Part shown: positions 42,254 to 50,688 of the stretch, piece after piece
Position numbering within the stretch: the stretch's first letter is position 1
Layout: every line of letters begins with the position of its first letter
Origin: Nocardioides palaemonis
Lineage (GTDB): Bacteria; Actinomycetota; Actinomycetes; Propionibacteriales; Nocardioidaceae
DNA length: 64,000 bases
Assembly: GCF_018275325.1 (NCBI RefSeq)
Contig: NZ_JAGVQR010000001.1
Location: forward strand, 248,001 to 312,000
Direction of reading: 5' to 3'
The notes under the pieces: generated by a model
Told to the model about the DNA's origin: nothing
The model's input: the letters and a program-made list of their open reading frames with translations, nothing else
Database searches by the model: none
Made by a program: the position numbers and the translations under genes

Positions 42254-42687
42254 TGTCGGACGACCTCGCCGCCCGGCTGCGGGAGCAGGGACTGCGGCTC
42301 ACGCCGCAGCGCCAGCTGATCCTGCGGGCCGTCGAGGAGCTCGCGCACGCCACGCCCGACGAGGTCCTCGCCCACGTCCGCAGCCAGGTCAGCTCGGTCA
42401 ACGCCTCCACCGTCTACCGCACCCTCGAGGTCCTCGAGGAGCTCGGCCTGGTGCGCCACACGCACCTGAGCGACCGCGCCCCGACCTACCACTCGACCCG
42501 CGAGCACGAGCACGTCCACGCGGTCTGCCGCCGCTGCCAGGCGGTGACGTCGTACGACCCCGGGCTGGTGGCGCCGGTCGTCGAGCGGCTCGCGGCTGAC
42601 GGGTTCACCGTCGACGTCGGCCACCTCGCGATCTTCGGGGTGTGCGGCGACTGCGCCCGCGCGGAGTCCGCGCCACCCCCGACCTAG
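42253..42687 (+). CDS. Fur-family transcriptional regulator
   Basis: 144 residues from ATG 42253. Winged helix with LRLTPQRQLILRAVEEL and VNASTVYRTLEVLEELGLV, then the metal-binding part HEHVHAVCRRCQAVTSYD and FGVCGDCARA (structural zinc CxxC pairs). Whether it senses iron, zinc, manganese or peroxide cannot be read; the HEHVH segment supplies regulatory-site ligands. It overlaps the nitrobindin gene, suggesting that the pair answers metal or redox stress. Confidence 0.93.
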   Translation: MSDDLAARLREQGLRLTPQRQLILRAVEELAHATPDEVLAHVRSQVSSVNASTVYRTLEVLEELGLVRHTHLSDRAPTYHSTREHEHVHAVCRRCQAVTSYDPGLVAPVVERLAADGFTVDVGHLAIFGVCGDCARAESAPPPT

Positions 42688-42696
42688 ACTCGAGGC

Positions 42697-43650
42697 ATGG
42701 CCAGCCCCCTCCTGTCCCTGCCCGGGGCCGTCGCCGGCGACGGCATCGACGCCCCGGTGGCCGCCCACTACGGCTCGTTCAACACCGAGCAGCGCACGCT
42801 CGCGCAGGGCGACGGGTTCGTCGACCTGTCGCACCGCGACGTCCTGCGGGTCTCCGGGCCGGAGCGGCTGTCGTGGCTGCACAACCTCACCACGCAGTAC
42901 TTCGACGGCCTCGCCCCCGGCACCTGGGTGCAGGCGCTGGTGCTGAGCCCGCAGGGCCACGTCGAGCACGCCTTCGCGGGCGTCGACGACGGCGAGGCGT
43001 TCACCGCCCACACCGAGCCCGGCGCCGGGGCGGCGCTCGTCGAGTGGCTGGAGCGGATGAAGTTCATGACCCGGGTCGAGGTCACGCTCGTCGACGACCT
43101 CGCCGTGATGTGGCGCCCGGGCGACGCTCCGTCACAGGGGGGTGGCCGCTACGACCTGGTCCCGCGCGAGCGGCTCGAGGCCTACGCCGAGGCGGCCGGT
43201 CCGGCCTGTGGGCTGTGGGCGTTCGAGGCGCTGCGCATCGAGCGGGGCGAGCCCCGCTTCGGGATCGACACCGACCACCGCACCATCCCCAACGAGGTCG
43301 GGTGGATCGGCTCTGCGGTCCACCTCGACAAGGGCTGCTACCGCGGCCAGGAGACCGTCGCCCGCGTCCACACCCTCGGCCGACCGCCGCGGCGGCTGGT
43401 GCTGCTGCACCTCGACGGCTCGGAGAACCGGCTGCCAGCCGCCGGCTCGACGCTCACCTACGAGGGCCGCGAGGTCGGGTTCGTCGGCTCGAGCGCCCGC
43501 CACCACGAGCTCGGCCCGATCGCGCTCGGGCTGCTCAAGCGCAACGTCCCGGTCGACGGCCAGCTCGTCGTCGACGGAATGCCGGCCGCCCAGGAGGTCG
43601 TCGTCGACCCCGAGGTCGGGCTGCACGTACGCCCCAACCTGCGCGGCTGA
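42697..43650 (+). CDS. ygfZ: Folate-binding YgfZ/GcvT-domain protein
   Basis: 317 residues; TAGACT at 42685-42690 suggests a leaderless start. The YgfZ signature is KGCYRGQETVARVHTLG, with the conserved Cys; LTTQYFDGLAPGTWVQALVL is a GcvT-like folate-binding block. Supports assembly or repair of iron-sulfur enzymes using tetrahydrofolate. Co-oriented with fur and nitrobindin, with 9 bases between stop and start. A palindromic element lies beyond the stop. Confidence 0.94.
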   Translation: MASPLLSLPGAVAGDGIDAPVAAHYGSFNTEQRTLAQGDGFVDLSHRDVLRVSGPERLSWLHNLTTQYFDGLAPGTWVQALVLSPQGHVEHAFAGVDDGEAFTAHTEPGAGAALVEWLERMKFMTRVEVTLVDDLAVMWRPGDAPSQGGGRYDLVPRERLEAYAEAAGPACGLWAFEALRIERGEPRFGIDTDHRTIPNEVGWIGSAVHLDKGCYRGQETVARVHTLGRPPRRLVLLHLDGSENRLPAAGSTLTYEGREVGFVGSSARHHELGPIALGLLKRNVPVDGQLVVDGMPAAQEVVVDPEVGLHVRPNLRG

Positions 43651-43696
43651 CCCGGCGCTCTCGCCCCGCCAAGCGGCCCTCCGCCCGCCCTCGCTG

Positions 43697-43760
43697 GGTA
43701 TCTGGGGACGTTTTGGTGGGTCGGGATCCCGATTTTCCCACCAAGACGTCCCCAGATACC
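43697..43760. repeat. 64-bp palindromic element, family 2, copy 2
   Basis: Arms of 24 bases with one mismatch, opening GGTATCTGGGGACGTTTTGG, 16-nt loop. The outer 14 bases are identical to those of the element at 22902. It sits between the convergent ygfZ and mshD genes and could double as a terminator. Confidence 0.9.
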
Positions 43761-43779
43761 GGGGGCGGGGGCGTGCTCG

Positions 43780-44586
43780 TCAGCGGCGGCGGTACTGCAC
43801 GTGGGTGTCGGCGTCGGCGTGGGTGAACCCGAGCCGCGAGTAGACCGCGACGGCGGGCGCGTTGTCGGCCTCGACGTAGAGCAGCACCTCGGAGACGCCG
43901 AGGCCGTGCAGGTGGTGCAGGCCGGCGAGAGTGAGCACCTTCCCGAGCCCACGACCCTGGGCCGCGGGGGAGACGCCGACGACGTAGACCTCGCCGAGCG
44001 ACGCGTCGTGCTGCTTGGTCCAGTGGAAGCCGAGCACGCCGGTGGCGTCCTCGGCGACGAGCAGGCCCGCGGGGTCGAACCACGGTTCGGCCATCCGCCG
44101 GGCGAGGTTGTCGAGGTCCATCGACCCCTGCTCGGGGTGGTGGGCGAACGCAGCCGCGTTGACCGCCACGACGGCCTCGGCGTCGGAGTCGACGTACGCC
44201 CGCACGCGCACGCCGCCGGGCACGAGCAGCGGCGGCAGGTCGAGGGCCGCGTCGCGTCGCATCACCCACAGGTCGCGGACCCGGTCCCACCCGTGCTGCT
44301 CGGCGAGCCGGGCCGCGGCGGGGTGGTCACCGTGCGACCAGGCGGCCAGGTCGCCGTCGTGCGCAACCCGCGCGAGCAGCCCGGCGCCGGCGCCCCGGCC
44401 GCGGTGGTCGGGGTGGACGGCGAGGCTCAGGTCGCCGTCGTGCAGCAGCGCGAAGCCGTGCGGCTCGGTGACGACGGTCGCGGTGCCGTCGGCGAGCGCC
44501 ATGTGTGCCGCCTCGTCCAGCGGGTCGGTCCCGTCGGCGGCCGCGCACGCCCGCGCGACCTCCTCCACCTGCGTGCGTTCTCCCAT
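43780..44586 (-). CDS. mshD: Mycothiol synthase (acetyltransferase)
   Basis: 268 residues from ATG 44586. Two tandem GNAT domains: acetyl-CoA loop HPDHRGRGAGAGLLARVAHD in the first and SPAAQGRGLGKVLTLAGLHH in the second, with family residues FDPAGLLVAED and LYVEADNAPAVAVYSRLGF. It acetylates Cys-GlcN-Ins, the last step in mycothiol, the main thiol of actinobacteria. As in mycobacteria it neighbours glnR, but here a DUF559 gene and repeats separate the two. Confidence 0.96.
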   Translation of the reverse strand: MGERTQVEEVARACAAADGTDPLDEAAHMALADGTATVVTEPHGFALLHDGDLSLAVHPDHRGRGAGAGLLARVAHDGDLAAWSHGDHPAAARLAEQHGWDRVRDLWVMRRDAALDLPPLLVPGGVRVRAYVDSDAEAVVAVNAAAFAHHPEQGSMDLDNLARRMAEPWFDPAGLLVAEDATGVLGFHWTKQHDASLGEVYVVGVSPAAQGRGLGKVLTLAGLHHLHGLGVSEVLLYVEADNAPAVAVYSRLGFTHADADTHVQYRRR

Positions 44587-44616
44587 GCCGCCGAGACTAG
44601 CCAGCGCCCACGGCGG

Positions 44617-44662
44617 ACAGTGGGGACGATCGCTCGCGCTATGTCACGAGGATCCTCCCCGC
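44617..44662. repeat. 46-bp direct repeat, left copy
   Basis: Opens ACAGTGGGGACGATCGCTCG and ends GAGGATCCTCCCCGC. Identical over 46 bases to 45667-45712, same orientation. Internal palindromes CGATCG and GAGGATCCTC, outer GGGGA/TCCCC. The stop codon of the DUF559 gene lies inside it. Confidence 0.95.
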
Positions 44663-45606
44663 AGGTCGCAGGCGGGGGAGGAGCACGGGCGCGCCGTCCC
44701 CTCCCAGCCCCGCGCCCGGAAGATGGTGTCGAGCCGGGCCGCCGTCCGGCACGGCGTCGTGAACACCTGTCGGTAGCGCAGGCGGAGCGTGGCGCTGCCC
44801 CGCGCCAGGTCGTCGAGATCCCTGTCCGCGTCGTCGTCGCGGGCCTCGCTCCCGTCGTGCTGGCTCCCGTCGAGCTCGACGAAGCCGCCGTCGAGGTCGA
44901 GGTGGCCCACGTCCCGGTACTGCCGCCCGGTCGCGCTCCTCACCGGGACCTGACGCGACGTGGGCTCGGGCAGACCGTGCGGGCGCAGCACCCGGACGAG
45001 GTAGCCGTGCTCGAGCACGCTGTGGGTGCCGCGCTCGAGGTCGGCGAGCAGGTCGTTCAGCAGGCCACGCCGCCGCAACCGCGAGCGTCGCTCGACCTCG
45101 ACCCGCAGTCGCGAGGCGACCGTGCGTCGCCCACCCACGACCGAGGCGAGCGCGGAGATCGCCGCCAGGTCGTCGGTCGCACGGTGCGCCACCTCCACGG
45201 CCGCCACCTCGAGGCGTACGCGCGGCGGTGAGGCGTTCCACTGCACGAGGTGCTCGAGCCCGCGCACCCGGTGCACGTGGATGCCCGGCTGGGGAGCCAC
45301 CCGGCGTGACCAGTCGACTGCGACGTGGACCGGTCCGGCGGGAGGCGGCTCCCGGCCGGGGCGGTGCAGGGCGGACCCGAGGTGGAGCGCCGACAGGCCG
45401 GAGTGGAGCACTGCGGCCCAGGACCGCTCGTCCCAGGTGGGCCTCCCGGTGTGGGTGAGGTAGGTGCCGGGATGGAGCAGGACCAGGTCGCGGCGCCGCA
45501 GCAGCGTGTCGATGCGGGTCTGGGTGAGCCCGCGTGCGAGCAGCTGGCGGCGGCTGATGACCCCACGCTGCGTGAGGAGCAGGTCGACGACGGTGTCGAG
45601 GTCCAC
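44644..45606 (-). CDS. AbiEi-type / DUF559 domain protein flanked by direct repeats
   Basis: 320 residues from ATG 45606. Residues 1-55 are a winged helix like the AbiEi antitoxin N-terminus (GVISRRQLLARGLTQTRIDT, then LHPGTYL). The C-terminal domain is Vsr-like DUF559: Glu in THSVLEHGYLVRVLRPHGLP (near 199), Asp in QYRDVGHLDLDGG (near 232) and the E-x-D strand FVELDGSQHD (near 244-246). Unlike the relative at 36159-37244 the putative catalytic residues are kept. The final codons come from the 46-bp repeat. It separates glnR from mshD, which are adjacent in mycobacteria, so it looks inserted. A defence or regulatory role is a guess. Confidence 0.8.
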   Translation of the reverse strand: MDLDTVVDLLLTQRGVISRRQLLARGLTQTRIDTLLRRRDLVLLHPGTYLTHTGRPTWDERSWAAVLHSGLSALHLGSALHRPGREPPPAGPVHVAVDWSRRVAPQPGIHVHRVRGLEHLVQWNASPPRVRLEVAAVEVAHRATDDLAAISALASVVGGRRTVASRLRVEVERRSRLRRRGLLNDLLADLERGTHSVLEHGYLVRVLRPHGLPEPTSRQVPVRSATGRQYRDVGHLDLDGGFVELDGSQHDGSEARDDDADRDLDDLARGSATLRLRYRQVFTTPCRTAARLDTIFRARGWEGTARPCSSPACDLRGGSS

Positions 45607-45666
45607 GACGTACGTCTGCCCGCCGGCCCGGACGCCGAAGCGGGAGTCGTGTGGGCTGTGGACAAC

Positions 45667-45712
45667 ACAGTGGGGACGATCGCTCGCGCTATGTCACGAG
45701 GATCCTCCCCGC
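45667..45712. repeat. 46-bp direct repeat, right copy
   Basis: Identical to the copy at 44617. It lies between the glnR stop and the DUF559 start, 60 bases before that start, and may carry its promoter (GTGACATAGCG on the minus strand). Confidence 0.95.
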
Positions 45713-45720
45713 TGGTGCCG

Positions 45721-46443
45721 TCAGCCCGCCGTGGAGCGGGCGGTGCTGTCCTCGGAGTCCTTGTCGCGGGTCGGGACGACGAAGCGGTAGCCGACGTTGC
45801 GGACGGTGCCGATGTGGTGCTCGTGCTCGGGGCCGAGCTTGGCGCGCAGGCGCCGGACGTGGACGTCGACGGTACGGGTGCCGCCGAAGTAGTCGTAGCC
45901 CCAGACCTCCTGGAGCAGCTGCTCGCGGCTGAAGACCCGGCCCGGGTGCTGGGCGAGGTACTTCAGGAGCTCGAACTCCTTGTAGGTCAGGTCGAGCGGG
46001 CGGCCGCTGATCCGCGCCGTGTAGGTGGCGTCGTCGACGACGACCTCGCCGCGGTGGATGACGTGGGCCGCGGGGTCGTCGGGCGCGGCGGCGGTCGTAC
46101 GCCCGATGGCGAGGCGGATGCGCGCGTCGAGCTCGGCGGGACCGCAGGTGTGGAGCACCACGTCGTCCATGCCCCAGTCGTGGGCGACGACGGCGAGCCC
46201 GCCCTCGGTGACGACGAGCAGGACCGGCGCGTCGGCGCCGGTCGTGCGGATCAGTCGGCAGAGGTCGCGCGCGGCGGCGAGGTCCTGGCGGCCGTCGACC
46301 AGGACGAGGTCGGCATCGGGCGCGTCGAGCAGGGCGCTGCCCTGGGCGGGGAGGATCTTCACGCTGTGCGCCAGCAGGGCCAGGCCGGGCAGCACCTCGG
46401 CGGAGGGCTGCAGGGCACCCGTGAGCAGCAGCAGGTCGCTCAT
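45721..46443 (-). CDS. glnR: GlnR-type OmpR-family regulator
   Basis: 240 residues from ATG 46443, with GAGGAGG 8 bases upstream. The receiver-like N-terminus ([19 protein letters not shown], then [20 protein letters not shown]) keeps one Asp but lacks the normal acidic pocket, as in atypical GlnR. The output domain is near-canonical Gln[48 protein letters not shown]. GlnR controls nitrogen assimilation (glnA, amtB, nir). Its neighbourhood with mshD matches mycobacterial Rv0818-Rv0819. Confidence 0.92.
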   Translation of the reverse strand: MSDLLLLTGALQPSAEVLPGLALLAHSVKILPAQGSALLDAPDADLVLVDGRQDLAAARDLCRLIRTTGADAPVLLVVTEGGLAVVAHDWGMDDVVLHTCGPAELDARIRLAIGRTTAAAPDDPAAHVIHRGEVVVDDATYTARISGRPLDLTYKEFELLKYLAQHPGRVFSREQLLQEVWGYDYFGGTRTVDVHVRRLRAKLGPEHEHHIGTVRNVGYRFVVPTRDKDSEDSTARSTAG

Positions 46444-46488
46444 GACGGTGGCCTCCTCGTCTGCCGGGGACAAGGCAGGATATCCCGC

Positions 46489-46785
46489 ATGGGCAGTGAC
46501 ATCGTGCGGGATCAGGGACGTGAGACGGTCACCGTGCGCTACTGGGCGGGGGCGCGGGCCGCCGCGGGGACCGCCGAGGACACCTTCGACCTGCCGACCG
46601 GAGCCAGCCTCGCCGACCTCGTCGCGCTGGTCCTCGAGCGGCACCCGGACGACCGGATGGCGCGCACCGTGGGGGTCTGCTCGGTGCTGCTGGGCGAGCA
46701 GCCGGTGGGGTCCCGCGACCCCTCCGCGGTCGTCGTCCCGGGCGGCTCGGTGGTCGAGCTGCTGCCGCCTTTCGCCGGGGGCTGA
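46489..46785 (+). CDS. MoaD/ThiS-family ubiquitin-like sulfur carrier
   Basis: 98 residues from ATG 46489; in an AT-rich gap of 45 bases to the divergent glnR start, GGATAT could be its -10. Beta-grasp protein with [20 protein letters not shown] and the C-terminal [11 protein letters not shown]; the Gly-Gly end is the site of adenylation and thiocarboxylation. It could supply sulfur to molybdopterin or another pathway; no moaE or adenylating enzyme is nearby. Confidence 0.9.
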   Translation: MGSDIVRDQGRETVTVRYWAGARAAAGTAEDTFDLPTGASLADLVALVLERHPDDRMARTVGVCSVLLGEQPVGSRDPSAVVVPGGSVVELLPPFAGG

Positions 46786-46966
46786 GCAGAACTTTTCCGC
46801 CCCCGGGTGTTTGCGGATGGGCCCGGATGGGCCATGATGCACCCGTTCGGAGTCCCATGGCTCCGCACGGGGGACGAGCTCGCACAACGCCTGCACGCAT
46901 CACGCGCGCGGGGCGTCTGGCTCGCGCGGCCTCATGGCAGACATTCGAATACAGGGGGAACCAAGC

Positions 46967-49168
46967 ATGCTTGCTGGGTCTGGTGGGGCGCGCACGCGCC
47001 TCCTTTCCGTCGTGGCAGCGGGTGCGCTCGCCACGGCAGCACTGACGGCGGGTACGGCTCTGCCGGCCAACGCCGCTCCGGTGGGGGTCACGACGACCGT
47101 CACCGACTCGGCCGGAAACCCGGTCGAGGGTTTCGTCTCGGCCTACCTCGGCCAGGCCGACGGCAGCTACACCTACAGCGAGGGCCAGTACCTCGCCGAC
47201 GGCCGGATGAACCTGCCGCTCGAGCCCGGCACCTACAAGTTCGAGTTCCAGAGCGTCGACGGCACCCTGGCGCCCGAGTTCTACGTCGACAAGCCCGACC
47301 TGGCCTCCGCCGACCCGATCGCCGTGACCGGCCCGACGGCCCTCGCGCCGGTCGCCCTCGCGGCCGCCCCGACTGCCACCGGTCGCGTCATCAACGCCGC
47401 CGGCCGTCCGGTCCGCGGCGGCTCCGTCGAGCTGCACGCCGGCGGTAGCTTCGTCTCCTCGGCGCGCATCGAGCGCGACGGCACCTTCACGGTCGGCGCC
47501 CCGCTGGCCGGGTCCTACAAGCTCTTCGTCGACGCCGACGGCTACGCCGAGGAGTGGTACACCGACAAGACCACCGAGGAGACCGCCGACGCGATCACCC
47601 TCGGCGCGGCTCCGCTCGCCCTCGGCGACATCGGCGTCGTGCGCGGCGGCGTGATGACCGGCCGCCTCACCAACACCGACGGCACCCCGCTCGAGCGGGT
47701 CCAGGTCCGCGCCGTCGGCACCGGCAACACGTTCAACCAGTACACCGACTACACCGACGCGAGCGGCGTGTTCCGCATCGACCGCGCGGCGACGGGTGTC
47801 TACAAGGTCGAGTTCCGCGACCCGGTCGGCCAGTTCCTCGGCGAGTGGTTCGCCGACAAGCCCGACCAGGCCTCGGCGACCGAGCTGGTCGTCAACCCCG
47901 GCGCCACCGTCGCCGGCATCGACGCGGCCCTCGCCAACGACCCGTCGTTCGCCGTCGACCCGGCGACGATCGACCTCAGCGGCACCGTCACGGACTCCTC
48001 CGGCGCACCGGTCATCGGCGCGAGCGTCGTCGCCTACGACACCCCCGCGACCGCGGGTGCGCAGCAGAGCTACGAGTTCGCCGTCACCAACCGTGCCGGT
48101 CAGTACGCCTTCACCGACCTCGACCCGGCCAGCTCGGGCTCCTCGGAGAACCAGTTCAAGATCTCGGTGAGCGACGAGCTCCCGGACGAGGACGGCCAGT
48201 TCGCCCGTGAGGCCCGCTGGTACGGCGGGGCGCAGTCCTACGCCGCCGCCACCCCGGCGCCGGTCCCGGCTGCGGGCGTCAACGTCGTACTCCCGCTCGC
48301 GGGTGGCATCTCCGGCACCGTGAGCACCGACTCGTCCATCTCCCTCGACGGCGTGTCCGTGCGCCTGGTCGACGCCCAGGACGGCCCCGTGTCGACCGGC
48401 GGAACGGTCATCGGCATCGAGGACGACGGCACCTACAGCGCGCAGTACCTCAAGCCCGGCACCTACAAGGTGCTGTTCGCCGACGCCAACTTCGACAAGG
48501 TCTTCGGTCCGCAGTGGTACCGCAACACCAACTACGCGACCGCCAAGACCGTGAAGGTCACCAGCGGCAAGACCGCGACCGGCATCGACGCCGAGCTCGA
48601 GGAGGGCATGCGTGCCCTCCGTGCGCCGGAGATCAAGGGCAACCCCTACCTCGGCGGCAAGATCCGCGCGACCCCCGGCACGTGGGTCCTCGACGGCGGC
48701 ACGACCTACCAGTACGCCTGGCTGGTCGACGACCAGGTCGTGGGCCAGGGCCGGACGCTGAAGGTCTCCAAGAAGTACAAGGGCGACCGGATCACCCTGC
48801 AGGTGACGGCCAGCAACAACGGCACCACCGGCACCGCGCTGGCCACCACCCAGAAGATCGCCAAGAAGCCGAAGGTGAAGATCTCGGTGAAGGGCTCGAC
48901 CGCGACCGTCAAGGTCTCGGACAAGAAGGTCAAGGCCAAGAAGTTCACGGGCAAGGTCGTGGTCAGGAAGATCGTGCGCACCGACGAGTTCGGCGCCCCG
49001 GTCTACAAGAAGGTCGGCCAGGCCAAGATCGTCAACGGCCAGGCCCGCCTGACGGTGAAGAAGCTCGTCAAGGGCAAGAACAAGCTGGTCTTCTCCATCG
49101 ACCTCAAGGGCAAGAAGTACGGCGACGCGGAGATCGCGAAGACCGTCAAGGTGAAGAAGAAGGGCTGA
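46967..49168 (+). CDS. Secreted protein of carboxypeptidase-regulatory-like / SpaA-type repeats
   Basis: 733 residues from ATG 46967, with GGGGGAA 8 bases upstream. Signal peptide (LLSVVAAGALATAALTAGTA...PANA). At least five Ig-like modules follow, each ending in a variant of the motif EWFADKPDQASATELVV (EFYVDKPDLASADPIAV, EWYTDKTTEETADAITL, QWYRNTNYATAKTVKV). The C-terminal 180 residues are very lysine-rich (KKPKVKISVKGSTATVKVS) and may bind the anionic cell wall. No LPxTG motif. Probably a surface adhesin or wall-binding protein; function unknown. Confidence 0.88.
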   Translation: MLAGSGGARTRLLSVVAAGALATAALTAGTALPANAAPVGVTTTVTDSAGNPVEGFVSAYLGQADGSYTYSEGQYLADGRMNLPLEPGTYKFEFQSVDGTLAPEFYVDKPDLASADPIAVTGPTALAPVALAAAPTATGRVINAAGRPVRGGSVELHAGGSFVSSARIERDGTFTVGAPLAGSYKLFVDADGYAEEWYTDKTTEETADAITLGAAPLALGDIGVVRGGVMTGRLTNTDGTPLERVQVRAVGTGNTFNQYTDYTDASGVFRIDRAATGVYKVEFRDPVGQFLGEWFADKPDQASATELVVNPGATVAGIDAALANDPSFAVDPATIDLSGTVTDSSGAPVIGASVVAYDTPATAGAQQSYEFAVTNRAGQYAFTDLDPASSGSSENQFKISVSDELPDEDGQFAREARWYGGAQSYAAATPAPVPAAGVNVVLPLAGGISGTVSTDSSISLDGVSVRLVDAQDGPVSTGGTVIGIEDDGTYSAQYLKPGTYKVLFADANFDKVFGPQWYRNTNYATAKTVKVTSGKTATGIDAELEEGMRALRAPEIKGNPYLGGKIRATPGTWVLDGGTTYQYAWLVDDQVVGQGRTLKVSKKYKGDRITLQVTASNNGTTGTALATTQKIAKKPKVKISVKGSTATVKVSDKKVKAKKFTGKVVVRKIVRTDEFGAPVYKKVGQAKIVNGQARLTVKKLVKGKNKLVFSIDLKGKKYGDAEIAKTVKVKKKG

Positions 49169-49198
49169 CGCCCTCCAGCAGCACAGCGCCACACGACA

Positions 49199-49230
49199 GC
49201 GGGGCCCCGGGACAACTCCCGGGGCCCCGC
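49199..49230. terminator. Terminator between surface protein and hsp20
   Basis: Perfect 14-bp stem (GCGGGGCCCCGGGA and its complement) with loop CAAC, 31 bases after the stop; it can serve both converging genes. Confidence 0.9.
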
Positions 49231-49265
49231 TCCGTGTCTGCCCATTCGAGCGGCAGGCGCCGCGC

Positions 49266-49691
49266 TCAGGCCTCGATGGCCGTGGGCGCCTCGGAATCGG
49301 TGCGGACCTCGATCCGGCGCGGCTTGGCCTTCTCCGCCACCGGGACGACGAGGCGCAGCACGCCGTCGCGGTAGGAGGCGTCGATGCGCTCGAGGTCGAG
49401 GTTGTCACCGAGCACGAGCTGGCGGCTGAACGCCCCGCGCGGACGCTCGCTGGCGAGCATCTGCCAGTCGCCGTTCCCGGCGACGCGCTCGGCGCGGATG
49501 GTCAGGACGTTGCGCTCGACGTCGAGGTCGACCGACTCCGGGCTCACGCCCGGGAGGTCGAACTCGAGGACGAACCGGTCACCCTCGCGCCAGGCGTCCA
49601 TCGGCATCGCGACGGGCCGGTTGGTGGTGCCCATGAGCTGCTGGGTGAGGCGGTCGAGCTCGCGGAACGGGTCGGCGCTGCGGATCAACAT
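49266..49691 (-). CDS. hsp20: Small heat-shock protein (Hsp20)
   Basis: 141 residues from ATG 49691, with GAGGAGG upstream; a longer frame to 49766 is unsupported. Alpha-crystallin domain: [68 protein letters not shown], with the C-terminal PRRIEV anchor. ATP-independent holdase in the cytoplasm. Divergent from an HspR-like repressor, with the control region between. Confidence 0.96.
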   Translation of the reverse strand: MLIRSADPFRELDRLTQQLMGTTNRPVAMPMDAWREGDRFVLEFDLPGVSPESVDLDVERNVLTIRAERVAGNGDWQMLASERPRGAFSRQLVLGDNLDLERIDASYRDGVLRLVVPVAEKAKPRRIEVRTDSEAPTAIEA

Positions 49692-49737
49692 GGTGGCTTC
49701 CTCCTCTGCGGTGGTCGGGGGTGTCCCGATATCTATA

Positions 49738-49759
49738 ACAACGGATACAGGTTTGTTGT
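49738..49759. promoter_or_regulatory. AT-rich inverted repeat in hsp20/hspR intergenic region
   Basis: ACAAC-N12-GTTGT in the only AT-rich stretch here (TATAACAACGG...GTTTGTTGTATT). No classical HAIR box (CTTGAGT-N7-ACTCAAG) is present, so this may be the operator of the MerR-like repressor. Short arms make this uncertain. Confidence 0.35.
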
Positions 49760-49825
49760 ATTCCATGGATCAGGCAGAATCAAGTCCTCCCCAGTGGTTC
49801 GAGTCGGGGGATCGAGGAGGACGAG

Positions 49826-50104
49826 GTGGGGCGGGACGTCGGGGTGTTCGCGATCTCGGTCGCGGCGGAGATGACCTCCCTGCAGGTGCAGAACCTGCGG
49901 GTCTACGAGCGGCGGGGCCTGCTCGAGCCCGACCGCACGTCGGGCGGCACGCGCCTCTACAGCCCCGACGACATCGACCGGCTGCACCGGATCCGGGAGC
50001 TGCTGGCCGCCGGGCTCAACCTGGCCGGCATCGCCGCAGTGCTCGCCCTGGAGGAGGAGAACGCCGTGCTCCGCGCGCGGCTGGAGCGGTTCGAGCGAGG
50101 GTGA
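49826..50104 (+). CDS. HspR-like MerR-family repressor
   Basis: 92 residues from GTG 49826, with GGAGG upstream. MerR winged helix: VFAISVAAEMTSLQVQNLRV, YERRGLLEPDRTSGGTRLYS, then DIDRLHRIRELLAAGLNLAG and a short coiled coil (LEEENAVLRARLERFERG). Close to HspR but shorter, lacking its C-terminal DnaK-contact region. Probably represses the divergent hsp20 and itself. Confidence 0.9.
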   Translation: MGRDVGVFAISVAAEMTSLQVQNLRVYERRGLLEPDRTSGGTRLYSPDDIDRLHRIRELLAAGLNLAGIAAVLALEEENAVLRARLERFERG

Positions 50105-50149
50105 GCAGGCGTCGGGAACACCGCACCTGCGCGGGGTGTTGAGCCCCGC

Positions 50150-50611
50150 ATGACCACCGGAGCCTGGATCGTCGTCGCGGCCGTCGTGCTCGCCCTCGGC
50201 TTCGGGTTGTGGCGCGCGGCGACCGACGGCCGGTTCACCGGCACCCACCGGGTGCGGTCGGCGAGCGGGCCCGACGCGGAGACCGCGATCGCCGCCGAGA
50301 CGCCCGCGGGCGCCGAGCTGGTCGCGACCGTCGGCCGTGCGCTGGGCGAGCGCGCCACGCTGCTCCAGTTCTCCAGCGCGTTCTGCGCCCCCTGCCGGGC
50401 GACACGTCGCGTGCTCGAGGAGGTGGTCGGTCTGGTCGAGGGCGTCGCCCACGTCGAGGTCGACGCCGAGCACCACCTCGACGCGACCCGTGCCTTCGGC
50501 ATCCTCCGCACGCCCACCACGGTCGTCCTCGACGCCGACGGGCGCGAGGTCACCCGGGCGTCGGGCGCGCCGACCCGTGACCAGGTGCTGACCGCCCTGG
50601 CGCAGGTCTGA
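50150..50611 (+). CDS. Membrane-anchored thioredoxin-like protein
   Basis: 153 residues. N-terminal helix AWIVVAAVVLALGFGLWRA anchors the domain; active site FSSAFCAPCRATRRVLEE (CxxC), followed by VEVDAEHHLDATRAFGILRT and the cis-Pro strand TPTTVVLDADGRE. It resembles the thioredoxin ThiX of the mycobacterial Rv0814c-Rv0817c sulfur cluster. Anchored with the domain likely on the cytoplasmic or outer side (topology not decided). It precedes the leader peptide and the rhodanese operon. Confidence 0.9.
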   Translation: MTTGAWIVVAAVVLALGFGLWRAATDGRFTGTHRVRSASGPDAETAIAAETPAGAELVATVGRALGERATLLQFSSAFCAPCRATRRVLEEVVGLVEGVAHVEVDAEHHLDATRAFGILRTPTTVVLDADGREVTRASGAPTRDQVLTALAQV

Positions 50612-50675
50612 TCTCAGGATATGGATGCATGGACCACATCGTGAGATCTCTCGAGGAGGGGCTGCGGGCGACGCC

Positions 50676-50681
50676 TACAGT
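50676..50681 (+). promoter_or_regulatory. -10 box of leaderless sulfur operon transcript
   Basis: TACAGT, 13 bases before the leader-peptide ATG, so transcription should begin at or next to the start codon. Confidence 0.6.
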
Positions 50682-50688
50682 CGTCCGC

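Noticed and set aside
49266..49766. Longer Hsp20 start at 49766
   Set aside because: It would place the coding region over the AT-rich control region, and the internal ATG at 49691 has a strong ribosome site and fits the family length.
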